64,000 nt of DNA from Tritrichomonas musculus (taxonomy: Eukaryota; Parabasalia; Tritrichomonadida; Tritrichomonadidae): contig JAPFFF010000008.1 in the NCBI GenBank assembly GCA_039105265.1, positions 5,952,001 through 6,016,000 on the forward strand. Direction: 5' to 3'. The notes beneath the pieces were generated by a model that made no database searches, had not been told where the DNA came from, and saw only the letters and a program-made list of their open reading frames with translations. A program made the position numbers and the translations under genes. How positions within the stretch are numbered: the stretch's first letter is position 1; every line of letters starts with the position of its first letter. Positions 46,746 to 57,000 of this stretch are shown here, one piece after another.

Positions 46746-49700
46746 TTGAGAAATATTCTCAAATCATATTACAACTCTGCTAGTTACGTTAAGATTGATT
46801 CAAATCTAAAATCTAATCAAGTTTTGAATTCCATCAACGATTGTTCTAGTCTCGATTCAACTATTCCACCAAAAGGAAAAAATCAAAAACAATGGAAAAA
46901 AACGAAGGAAGGTACAATAAAATCCATCGAAATATCTAACAATTCGATATCAAAAAATAAAAGCAAGGAAGATTTTTATTCTAGTGCTTCATTCATTTCA
47001 GCTGCTGGGAATGATGCAACAGATCGAATATTTAATTCAAAGACAAACGTTCAAAATGTTAGAAAGCAAGAAGAATTCAAAAGTCTAAAAAATAATAATA
47101 ATTCAAATTCTAATGGATCCTCTGACCAACAAAATAAAAACAAAATTATAAAAATGAGAAAGATTGTTTTTAGTTCGTCCGAGTCACTCGAAAATGATTA
47201 TCCTAGTGACCTTTCTTACTTTTCTGATCTTTCTGATCTTCAAAAAGATGTTTGGATAGCTAAAACATTGAAATCAATTGGATCAATAAAAGATGGTCAA
47301 AAAAAGCAAAATGATTACACAATTTCAGAGAGCAATACTATCAATATAGCAAATAATTCTGATTCACTTCAGGAATATGAAAAAGAAGAAAAGGAAAATT
47401 CTGAAAAAAGTGCAAAGGAAACAAAAAATACTATTGAAAAGCAAGTTAATCTCAATATTGATTTAGATAGTAGTAACCGAAGCAATAGTATTAGTATTAG
47501 TGTTGATACGTATTCTGATAAAGAAGTTACTCCGATAAATTGTGACCGTAGCGTCCAAACTCAAAAAGAAATAAAAAAACAAAAAGATAAACCAGATATC
47601 AAAAAAAATGATGAAATAGCAAATAAAAAAAAACTTAATTTACAAATGGAAGTTTTTGATAATGTAGTTCATTTTGAGACCAGAAATCAGAATGGATCAA
47701 ATCTTAAAGAAAAAGGTTTAGGGATCAAAAAAAGCAAAAAAAGTTCGCCACGCCGCCGATTAAAGCGAAAATCTCCCAAGAAACGAACCAAACAAGCTGA
47801 TGCCATATCAGAAAGTCCAAAAGAAAAAGGGAAAGTAAAAATCAAAGATGAAAATCACATTGATTCAGAAATCGGTCAACTCGAGTTACCTTCATCATCA
47901 CCTTTTGACAACCAACTAGAAGCAGATAACACTGATTTAGACATAGAAATTGAGATGTTTACTCCCAAGACAGTATCGCCTATCAAAAAATCTATTTATT
48001 CAATGTTTCCTGAAATGGCTGTAACAATTGACGAAGAAGAATACAGAGAAAGGAATGTAGAAAATCCATCCACATCCAAATTTGGTCTGAAATATCAAAA
48101 TAAAAAGAAAGTTCTCTATAAGACTAACAATAACCGTCACTTTTCTACTTTTGATGAAGGATCAGACACCCAAAATGATCTAATGGTTGAATTCCAAAAG
48201 AATGCTGATCTTCTTTCAACTTCGAATTCCGAAGAAGATTCAAAACAAGTAGAAAAAACGGTTACAAAACAAGGTATTGTTTTGTACATGCTTTCATCAT
48301 CTGACAATGAAGAAACAATGGCAAGCAAAGCAGCAAAAACTCAAGAAAATAATGATCATACATTCACACTTGATAATATCAGCCAACAACTTCTCTCTAC
48401 GGAATCATCAAGTACAATGCAAGGAAATGAGCTCGAAGAAGTAAAAAGTGGCTCTAAATTTCAAACCGACTCGGCCTTTGAATTTGAGAATCATTCAAAT
48501 AATATAAGTAGCTTGATTTCTGAAAATAGCAGTATGATCAAGAATTTGATTGTTTCATTAACAATTGTTCAGGCACATGGTTTGCCACTTCTTAATGTGC
48601 CGCGAAAAGATCCTTACTGTGTTGTTAATATGAAAGGAAGTAAGAACTCCAGTAAAACAAAAGTGATGCGAGATACAACCTCACCAATCTGGAATAACAA
48701 ATTTAAGTTTCTTATCAAGAACCCTGAAAGTGACCTTGTTTTTACTGTTAGATATGAAGACAAGTTTGGAGGAGATTCTGATATTGCCGTTGGCGAGCTT
48801 CCTTTAAAAGAAGTTGAAATAGGAACTTTCTTTGAGAAATGGATTCGTCTTCATCCTATTGGCTCTAATTTAGAGAGGATGGCTTCAACTGATTCAATCA
48901 CATCAGCTTGTGAATTATTTGTAACTCTCTTTGTTGAAGCTAAAATGAAGAAAAGTAAGAGTAGAAGAGACTCTCCTAAAGTATCTCCTCAAACAATGCT
49001 TTCTTCATCAATAGCAACACCAACAACTTCTCCCAAAACTTTTCTTTCGACTTCTTCAACTCCAACCCAAATTTCATTATCGACACCAATGAATTCTCCT
49101 TTAAATGGCTTTGTTTATACTGGCGAAATTAATTTAACACTCACAATTATTGAAGCAAAAAATATCAGATCTTCAATTGATGGCTTTTCTCCTTCAAGAT
49201 CTGACGGATTTTACTGTGCCGTTAGTATTCTAGGTAGAAAAGATGTTAAGAAGACAAAAACAATTCAAAACACCTTATCGCCAATATGGGATAATCAATT
49301 CAAGTTCACTCTCGGAAGCCAAAAAGATATAATTTCTTTCCATATCAGGAAAGAAGATAAATCCAAAGGGGATTTTTCTGTTGTTAGAGCCATCTTTCCT
49401 GTTGATAATATTCCATTGAATTCGTTCACTGATAAATGGATCGATTTGAAGGCTGTTAGAAAATTGACGAGAAAGCCTTTGAGAAGCTTTTATAAAATAA
49501 AAACGGATGATGAAAATGGAGAAAATGATTTTAATGAAGACTCTTTAGTTGATGATTTCCTTTCAGATGAAACTTTTGATATAGATGATGATATAAATAA
49601 TGCAAGCAACGAATCTGGTGGGAAATTGCATTTTAATTTGGTTCTTGAGCCAAGAATTAAGGATATGCCTGTTTCTCCAAGACCTTCACCTTCTCAAGCT

Positions 49701-49766
49701 GGCTGGAATGTATTTAATGATGATAAATATCCTGCTTCGCCAATGTGTTATTATGTTCAAAAGTAA
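46746..49766 (+). CDS. Large disordered protein with two C2 domains; start codon not ATG
   Basis: The frame is open from a stop at 46740-46742. Its first possible start is TTG at 46746, ten nt after a TCATTGA initiator-like word, exactly where an ATG would be expected; the first in-frame ATG is about 135 codons in. Residues 1-590 are Ser/Lys/Asp/Glu-rich and disordered, with a basic patch (SSPRRRLKRKSPKKRTK). A C2 domain spans about residues 600-705 (LTIVQAHGLPL, KDPYCVVNMKG, TSPIWNNKFKF). A second spans about 795-910 (LTIIEAKNIRS, DGFYCAVSILG, LSPIWDNQFKF). The tail is acidic. The likely role is membrane-associated scaffolding; enzyme motifs are absent. An upstream exon is possible, but no ACTAACACACAG-type motif lies before it. 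Confidence 0.8.
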   Translation: MRNILKSYYNSASYVKIDSNLKSNQVLNSINDCSSLDSTIPPKGKNQKQWKKTKEGTIKSIEISNNSISKNKSKEDFYSSASFISAAGNDATDRIFNSKTNVQNVRKQEEFKSLKNNNNSNSNGSSDQQNKNKIIKMRKIVFSSSESLENDYPSDLSYFSDLSDLQKDVWIAKTLKSIGSIKDGQKKQNDYTISESNTINIANNSDSLQEYEKEEKENSEKSAKETKNTIEKQVNLNIDLDSSNRSNSISISVDTYSDKEVTPINCDRSVQTQKEIKKQKDKPDIKKNDEIANKKKLNLQMEVFDNVVHFETRNQNGSNLKEKGLGIKKSKKSSPRRRLKRKSPKKRTKQADAISESPKEKGKVKIKDENHIDSEIGQLELPSSSPFDNQLEADNTDLDIEIEMFTPKTVSPIKKSIYSMFPEMAVTIDEEEYRERNVENPSTSKFGLKYQNKKKVLYKTNNNRHFSTFDEGSDTQNDLMVEFQKNADLLSTSNSEEDSKQVEKTVTKQGIVLYMLSSSDNEETMASKAAKTQENNDHTFTLDNISQQLLSTESSSTMQGNELEEVKSGSKFQTDSAFEFENHSNNISSLISENSSMIKNLIVSLTIVQAHGLPLLNVPRKDPYCVVNMKGSKNSSKTKVMRDTTSPIWNNKFKFLIKNPESDLVFTVRYEDKFGGDSDIAVGELPLKEVEIGTFFEKWIRLHPIGSNLERMASTDSITSACELFVTLFVEAKMKKSKSRRDSPKVSPQTMLSSSIATPTTSPKTFLSTSSTPTQISLSTPMNSPLNGFVYTGEINLTLTIIEAKNIRSSIDGFSPSRSDGFYCAVSILGRKDVKKTKTIQNTLSPIWDNQFKFTLGSQKDIISFHIRKEDKSKGDFSVVRAIFPVDNIPLNSFTDKWIDLKAVRKLTRKPLRSFYKIKTDDENGENDFNEDSLVDDFLSDETFDIDDDINNASNESGGKLHFNLVLEPRIKDMPVSPRPSPSQAGWNVFNDDKYPASPMCYYVQK

Positions 49767-50037
49767 TCAGGAAGTTTGAGATTGAATATTTATTGAAGCT
49801 ATCAAAACATTATTAGATTTTTTATTATTTAACGCTGTATATGTATTTACATTTTATTAATGGAAATATTTGTAATTAAATGCATTTTGATAAACTTTGT
49901 TGAAAATATTTATTTTCATATCATTAAAAAAAAAAAAAAAAGTATTTTAAAGCTTAGTAGAAATTATAAAATATATTTTAAAAAAAAAAAAAAATTGCTT
50001 GATGAAAAGAAAATTCCTACATTAGAAATAATTATAA

Positions 50038-51159
50038 TTAAACTAACTTCAAATTCGAAATAATAGTGTCGAAATATTCAATTCCAACGGTATCAACAAC
50101 AGATTTCTGTCCATTCATTCCAGTGAGGAAACTGACATGGCCACCTTCAGGATAAGTTAGCAGTGCTACACTTTCACTTTCAGAAACTTCTTTTATAGGC
50201 TGATATTTGGGTTCTGTAAATGGATCATCATCAGCTCCGATAATAAGAGTAGGAACTTTAAGTTTAGGAATTAAGTCATAAATTTTAATTTTTGAGTAAT
50301 ATTCAATATGGTCTTTCAAACCAAGAGTTTTAGATGTAAACTTATCATCGAACTCGCACAAAGTTTTAGCATTAATAGCTTCTCTCAATTCGCCTTCGAC
50401 ATATTTATTTTTCTTTAATGCATGAGTAAGCTTACTAATGATAACAGAAAGATATAATTTGCTTTGTAAAGGTCTTTCTAGAATAAGTGCACTTTGTTTA
50501 GTATCATATATATGCGAAATTAGCAATAATCCATCAACATGAATTATATTTTCACTTTCTTGACTTAAATTATAATTGATAGCCTGCATTGATCCAAGAG
50601 AAAATCCAGCCATGAAGAAATATTTAGGTGAAAATTGTTCTTTGATATGGCGTACCATAGCTTGCTGATCATCAACTTGAAGAGCATTATATAATCGTTT
50701 TGAAGTGATTGGTGCGCCTGAACATGCGCGGCAATTTAGAACAACAGCCCTCCAACCGTGTTTTTTCACAGCATTTGCAAAGCAATTTGTGCATGGTTCA
50801 CGAGTACCACCAGCAAGTGTGTGGATTATTGCAACAATAGGTGTATCTTTTTCTGCGTTTTCTGGTTCAAACCAATCAAGAATGCATGTTCCACCATCTT
50901 CAAAAAGAAATTGATCTCTTCGGTATTTGGATGAAGATTTTTTCCTAAAACGCATTCCCATGATTGTTTGAAGATTTCCGCCAACCAACCATGGTGTTGG
51001 GTTGAAAGGTTTGCTTAGTGATTTCATTGTTGTTATTAATGGAGCCATTCCACCTGAAGGATTATATGTAATTTTAGCTTTGCATGTATGGAAGCATCTA
51101 TATATGAAAAATGCTGCAAGAGCAATAAGTAAAATCAATAATATTACGGAAAAACCCAT
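50038..51159 (-). CDS. Alpha/beta hydrolase of the ABHD1/2/3-YheT family, membrane-anchored
   Basis: A 373-residue protein. An N-terminal hydrophobic anchor (about residues 3-20) is followed by the family marks: FNPTPWLVGGNLQTI (from residue 52; YheT-type NPHLQTL region), HTLAGGTRE (oxyanion region), LNCRACSGAP, and the nucleophile elbow GFSLGS with S187. A late Asp (IIGADDDPF, near 312) and His (PEGGHVSFL, near 342) complete the triad. Members hydrolyse or transfer acyl groups on lipids (yeast Eeb1/Eht1, animal ABHD3). The substrate cannot be told. No break was seen. Confidence 0.88.
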   Translation of the reverse strand: MGFSVILLILLIALAAFFIYRCFHTCKAKITYNPSGGMAPLITTMKSLSKPFNPTPWLVGGNLQTIMGMRFRKKSSSKYRRDQFLFEDGGTCILDWFEPENAEKDTPIVAIIHTLAGGTREPCTNCFANAVKKHGWRAVVLNCRACSGAPITSKRLYNALQVDDQQAMVRHIKEQFSPKYFFMAGFSLGSMQAINYNLSQESENIIHVDGLLLISHIYDTKQSALILERPLQSKLYLSVIISKLTHALKKNKYVEGELREAINAKTLCEFDDKFTSKTLGLKDHIEYYSKIKIYDLIPKLKVPTLIIGADDDPFTEPKYQPIKEVSESESVALLTYPEGGHVSFLTGMNGQKSVVDTVGIEYFDTIISNLKLV

Positions 51160-51640
51160 TTATAAAAATAAAATATTGCTAGCCATCTATTAATTGAAAA
51201 TAATTAAATAAGTTTTCAATTTTCAATAATAAAGGGAGTTTATTTTCATAGAAAAAATTTATCGGGAGTAAATAATTAAATAAACAATTATATTCATGCA
51301 AAACTCAAATATTAAAATAAGCATATAGCAGGTATGTTATTAAAATAAGCATCGACTAAGCTATTAACAGAATATTTCAATAGTTTACAATACTTTTCAA
51401 ATAAATCATCGAAAATTTGACTTACTTTGTTTGCTACAAATATAATGAAAATATCTTATCATAAATTCCAATAATTAAAAATTGAATATATATAAATCTA
51501 GAATTTTATAAAGTAATTTTGCTCAAAAAATATGTGTACTTGAAATCATTTCATAAATAAAAAAATATATTATAATATATTATAAGTAAAATATCATAAT
51601 AGCTGGAATTATAAAGATAAAAAAAAAAAAAAAAATATTT
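51160..51640. other. Intergenic spacer
   Basis: AT-rich. ATTAAAATAAGCAT occurs twice (near 51311 and 51339). Confidence 0.45.
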
Positions 51641-52110
51641 AAATTTCATTGTTTCTTTTTAAACACAAGATATATCAACATTATCAAATAATGGATTATG
51701 TTGCGTTCAATTTGGAAAAGGTTATATTGTATTTCCATATGAAACATTAAATCAGTATCATGGGCTGCATGAAAGTTATGTCTTATATTAAGTGAAAAAA
51801 TATTTCGCATTTGAGAATTATAGCCATGAGCTGGATGAATTATCCAAAGGGATTCTTTAATATTCGTATTGTAGTACTCAATGAATTTGTTATAATGGGG
51901 GTATCGCTCTGATAAAAAGTTTTGATCATGAATACTGAATTATGTAGAATTGGGTTTGAGCATTTTTAAGAAATTTAATAAGAGTCAATTGAATGGAACA
52001 AATCTACAGTTCTTTCTGATATGGGCTAAGCAATTAAATCTCCGTGCAATAGTTGCAATATGATCAAATATTTTTGTCATCGTCATATAGTGTAGCATTT
52101 TACTTTGAAA
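51641..52110 (-). pseudogene. Probable decayed gene fragment, family unknown
   Basis: One minus-strand frame has coding-like composition from about 52110 to a stop near 51641, broken by two internal stops. Readable pieces include IFDHIATIARRFNCLAHIRK, HDQNFLSERYPHYNKFIEYY and SLWIIHPAHGYNSQMRNIFS. I cannot assign a family. It lies head-to-tail behind the Rab gene, so it might be mistaken for a Rab extension. Confidence 0.4.
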
Positions 52111-52187
52111 TAAATAAAGGAGATGTATATGTATATTTAATCCGAAAATGAAACAAATAATTATGGATATATAGATAGAAATAATCA

Positions 52188-52775
52188 TCAACAACATTGT
52201 TTGTTTTGATTTGGCTCTTGTGCGCTTATTTTCATTGATGCTTGCTCCGTAGGGCCTCTTTGCATGTAGTATTTAACGGCTGTTATTTCGAGTTGTCTGA
52301 ATACAATATCAACGTTGGCACCGGTTTTAGCACTTGTATCGAAAAATTGTGATTTAATAGAAGCTGCATAATCAATTCCATCTTCTACTGCAACTTCAAG
52401 ATCCTCAGTCAAATCAGTTTTATTTCCAACGATGATGAAGGGGATGTCGCCATGAGCTCGTAAAAAATTAACCCACTCATTAAGTCCATCGTAAGTCTTC
52501 TTTCGAGTCATATCAAAAACGATCATTGCAGCATAAGAATCTCTTGCGTATAAAGGAGCTAATGCTCGGTAACGTTCTGCACCAGCAGTGTCCCATATTT
52601 GAAATGAGTATTGTTTGCCATCAATATCATCTCGTTTGAGCTGGGCAGCACCGCCAATTGTTGGAGATGTATTTGAATCGTAAATTTTACTTGTCCACTT
52701 CCGCAAAAGAGTAGTTTTTCCAACTGATTCATCTCCAAGGAGTACGATTTTAATATTAGGAATATGATTGCTCAT
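52188..52775 (-). CDS. Rab5-like small GTPase lacking the switch II glutamine
   Basis: A 195-residue Rab. P-loop GDESVGKT (residues 14-21), switch I TSPTIGGAA (T39), switch II WDTAGAERYRALAPLYAR, base-binding GNKTDL and TSAKTG, and a C-terminal CC pair for geranylgeranylation. The effector-facing segments resemble Rab5/Rab22. The catalytic Gln of WDTAGQE is Ala (A66), a change that in other Rabs slows GTP hydrolysis. It may therefore stay GTP-bound or rely on an unusual GAP. The likely site is early endosomes. The family is clear; the subtype is inference. A TCAATCT word lies about 17 nt upstream of the ATG. Confidence 0.9.
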   Translation of the reverse strand: MSNHIPNIKIVLLGDESVGKTTLLRKWTSKIYDSNTSPTIGGAAQLKRDDIDGKQYSFQIWDTAGAERYRALAPLYARDSYAAMIVFDMTRKKTYDGLNEWVNFLRAHGDIPFIIVGNKTDLTEDLEVAVEDGIDYAASIKSQFFDTSAKTGANVDIVFRQLEITAVKYYMQRGPTEQASMKISAQEPNQNKQCC

Positions 52776-54007
52776 TTGAACTGAAGATTGAGATACTTTA
52801 AAACAATTGAAATTACTTCATAATAACAATATATAGAATATCTTGATATTTAAAATGCATTTTAATGATAAACTCAATAAAATATTAAAAAAATATGAAA
52901 AAGAAAAAGAAAATTAAATAATATCATATTTGCTAAAAAATACTATCATATTTATGAATTGATTTTTCAATAATACCAAGTAATAATAATAGCATGGCCA
53001 AGCAAAAACGTATCTAATTTTTTTAAATAAATTGGCTCAGTTTTTTAATGATTTTATTCTTGAAAAAAAATACTGAGAATCTGGATTTCATTAAAAATCA
53101 AAAAAAATTATTTGTAGTACCTATAAATCAAAGCTATATAAAATATTCTTAGTATTTATTTTACCTACTAATCAAAGCTATATAAAATATTTCTATGTAA
53201 AATATATTTATTTTTTAAACATTAGGGAAAATCATTTATATACTGTTACTCATAAAATGAAATGGATTAAACATATTCTCATTTGGTTCATTTATTAAAA
53301 TCGCATATCATGATTGGTTCCATTGCTTCTGTGTAGAAACAAAGAATCAAAATGGTTGTAATTTTTATATTTGAATAACTATATATTGAATTCCTTAGTA
53401 GTGATTGTTTATGAATTATTCTGATGTGTTATCTGGTTTAAAAAAAATTGGTTGAAGCTTTTGCAATTATTCTACTATATTTAATGAAATTAAATGGATA
53501 GTTGATTTTATTTTAGTTGATAGAGATCAAAAAATACATTTTGAAAGAAATCTTTCTCTTTTTTGTTTTAATTCAATCATCAATAGCATCGAAGAGTATA
53601 TATACATTTGAAATTAATTTATGAATAACATATAATTCATTTCCATCTTATATATAAGATCAAAAAGAGATCAAGTTTTTATTTAGTTTCATACATATAT
53701 TCAGCATTTAATCACATCAATATTTATCTATATACATTTTTTAATTGCAAATAATTAAAATACCGTCTTTTTTTAAATTTGATCAAAATGCAATAAACGA
53801 TATACTTCATAGATGAGCTCATTTGCATGCAATTCAATCATTAAATTGATTTAGAGTTGGTATTTAAATAAAATAATAATTAATATCAAAATAAAAATAC
53901 TGATTCATATAATCAAAATATATATATAAATTGGCATTTTATTTATTTTTTTAACAATGCTAGACAAATAGTCAAATATCATCATTAGTTAAAAGGACAT
54001 GTCATGT
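52776..54007. other. AT-rich spacer with a short duplication
   Basis: An ATCAAAGCTATATAAAATAT block occurs at about 53127 and 53169, a local duplication. A coding-like relic is listed separately at 53411-53611. No other gene was seen. Confidence 0.45.
53411..53611 (+). pseudogene. Possible gene relic
   Basis: An ATG opens MNYSDVLSGLKKIG, a stop follows, and the same frame continues for about 50 codons (STIFNEIKWIVDFILVDRDQ ... INSIEEYIYI) with protein-like composition. It may be a degenerate gene fragment or chance. The family is unknown. Confidence 0.25.
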
Positions 54008-57000
54008 TTATTTTCGTCTTGTTTTATCGCTTTTTTGGTGATTTCTACTAATCGTCGATGATCTTGTTGATATTGATGAATTAGACGTAAAAAAGAAGGA
54101 CTTTGAATATGTTGATTTTGATTTATTTTCTGCTGCTCTCAGTGTAACGGTTTTTGTTTTTGTTATATTTACTGAGATCAGAGGCGATTTGCTTGAATTG
54201 TTTGATTGCTGAGCTGGTGAAGTGGAAGCAGACATTTGCGCATGCAACGCATGACGATTAGATGCTGCTGAAGTAGAAGCTTGTTGCTTCTTCTCGCCTG
54301 GAGCAGATGATTGCGGCTTAGATGCAGCTGGAATGTGTGCTGGCTGTTTCTGCTCTGCTGATTTAGATGCCTGTGCCATGGATATCGTTAAAGTAGGCGC
54401 TTGAGGCTTGGATAACGCGGAAGTAGGTGCTGGCGGCTCGCCTGGGACCGGTGATTGTGTCTTGGATGCGGCTGGAGCGCGTGCTGGAACAGAAGCTGGC
54501 GATTTAGATGCTTCTGAAGTAGTATTTTGTAGTCTAGGCACTGTAGAAGAAGGTGCGCGCTGCTTCGGTTCTTCTGGAACAATTGCTTGCTTAGACACTG
54601 TCGAAATAGATGAGTGCGCTATGGAAAATGTAGAATCAGGTATTTGTTGTTTCTGATCTGTTGAAACAGGTGCTTGTGTTTTAGGTGTTGTAGAAACAGG
54701 TGCTTGTGTTTTAGGTGTTGTAGAAACAGGTGCTTGTGTTTTAGGTGTTGTAGAAACAGGTGCTTGTGTTTTAGGTGTTGCAGAAACAGGTGCTTGTGTT
54801 TTAGGTGTTGCAGAAACAGGTGCTTGTGTTTTAGGTGTTGTAGAAACAGGTGCTTGTGTTTTAGGTGTTGCAGAAACAGGTGCTTGTGTTTTAGGTGTTG
54901 TAGAAACAGGTGCTTGTGTTTTAGGTGTTGTAGAAACAGGTGCTTGTGTTTTAGGTGCTGCAGAAACAGGTGCTTGTGTTTTAGGTGTTGTAGAAACAGG
55001 TGCTTGTGTTTTAGGTGTTGCAGAAACAGGTGCTTGTGTTTTAGGTGCTGCAGAAACAGGTGCTTGTGTTTTAGGTGTTGTAGAAACAGGTGCTTGTGTT
55101 TTAGGTGTTGTAGAAACAGGTGCTTGTGTTTTAGGTGCTGCAGAAACAGGTGCTTGTGTTTTAGGTGTTGCAGAAACAGGTGCTTGTGTTTTAGGTGTTG
55201 TAGAAACAGGTGCTTGTGTTTTAGGTGCTGCAGAAACAGGTGCTTGTGTTTTAGGTGCTGCAGAAACAGGTGCTTGTGTTTTAGGTGTTGCAGAAACAGG
55301 TGCTTGTGTTTTAGGTGCTGCAGAAACAGGTGCTTGTGCTTTAGGTGTTGTAGAAACAGGTGCTTGTGTTTTAGGTGTTGTAGAAACAGGTGCTTGTGTT
55401 TTAGGTGCTGCAGAAACAGGTGCTTGTGTTTTAGGTGTTGTAGAGGTAGATACTTGCTGTTTCTGCTCTGTTGAAGGAGGTTCTTGTTTTCTAGAAACAG
55501 CAGAAGTAGATGTTTGTGTTTTAGATACTGTAGAAGCAGGCAATTGTTGTTTCTGCTCAGTTGGAAATATTCCATGTGCCTCAGAAACTGTTGATGTAGA
55601 TTCTTGTTGTTTCTGCTTTGTTGGAGCAAGTGACTGTGCCTTAGATGCTGTAGATACAGGCAGTCGTTGTTTCTGCGTATTTGAACCAAACTTTTGATCA
55701 TTTGCTTTTGAATTTGATTGAATTGATAACATATACTCATTCTTTTCTTCCTTTCTTTTAGCATTAAAACCGTCAATATCTTTCTTAAGTTTTTCAATAA
55801 CAAATTTCAGTCTAGCTACCTCGTCCTTTAATAAATTTATTTCATTTGATGAATTCTTATTTTCTATTTTTATTTCCAAATTTTCTTTTTTAAGGTTTTC
55901 GTTTTCATATTTCAACTTTTTTGTCTTTTCTTCATTAATAATTAAAAATTTTTCTTTGGCTGATTTTATTTTTTCATTTTCATTTGCGATTTGATTGATT
56001 TTTGATTGTAAATTCAGGTTGTGTGTTTTTATTGTTTCATTTGCTTTACTTAGAAATGAAACTTCATTTATTTTCTGATTTAAATCAATTGATAATTGAT
56101 CAATTTTTAATTTTGAACTTGCATTTTCTTTTGTTAATTGTTCAATTTGTCCTTCGGCTATTTTACAATTGTTCTTAATTATTTCAATATCTTTATCTAA
56201 TTGTTCATTTATAAGATTTAAATTCAAATTTGTTATTTCAATATTTTCAATATTTTTTTCTAATTGTCTTATCTTTTCTTCTTTCTCTGTGATCAACTTT
56301 CCATTGTTATTTTTTAATTGATCGATATTTGTTAATAAATTTTTGTTTTCATTTTTAAATGTTTCATTTTCTCTTTTTAATTCTTTATAATTATTTTGAA
56401 TATGAGTCAATTCATTTGATGATTTATTAATTGCTGTTTTTAATTCATCATTTTCTTTATTTAAATGTTCAATTATCTTTTTTAATAGTTCATTTTCAGA
56501 CTCAGCATCATTATAATTTATCAATTTTTTATCAAATGCTTCATCTTGATTAATTCTTTCTTTTAATTTATTCAATAATTTCTCTTCATTTTCTTCCTCC
56601 TTTCCATTGAACAACTTATCGCCATAAATGAAAGGCAATTTAATAAATTGAACATGATTAACCCATCCGTATAGAAAATACTGTCCAAACACGTCAGGTA
56701 TAGAAAAATTAATTTGCACGAAGTCGTCATCCAATTTCTTTGCAGCAGGAAAACTTACAACATCGTCATTATGCATCAATTGAAAGCTTAATTGGTCATC
56801 AATTGAGTTAGTTTTGAAAGATAATGTTTGCTGCCTGTTATTTACAGCATAGCAACATTGACTAGGATACATGTTCAATTTATTATCATTATAAAACGAG
56901 TCATATGGCGAGAACTTCCTGCATTTGCACATGTAATAAATTGGATGAGAAACATATTTATTCGGTTCGACTTCAGTCGCATCAAAGAAGTAACTTGTAT

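Noticed and set aside
54619-55803. Long open frames on both strands over the 30-bp array (Leu/His/Lys-rich and Cys/Arg/Phe-rich)
   Set aside because: They arise because a 30-bp period is a multiple of three, so any frame free of stops in one unit stays open. The PKTQAPVS frame is the one continuous with recognised domains.
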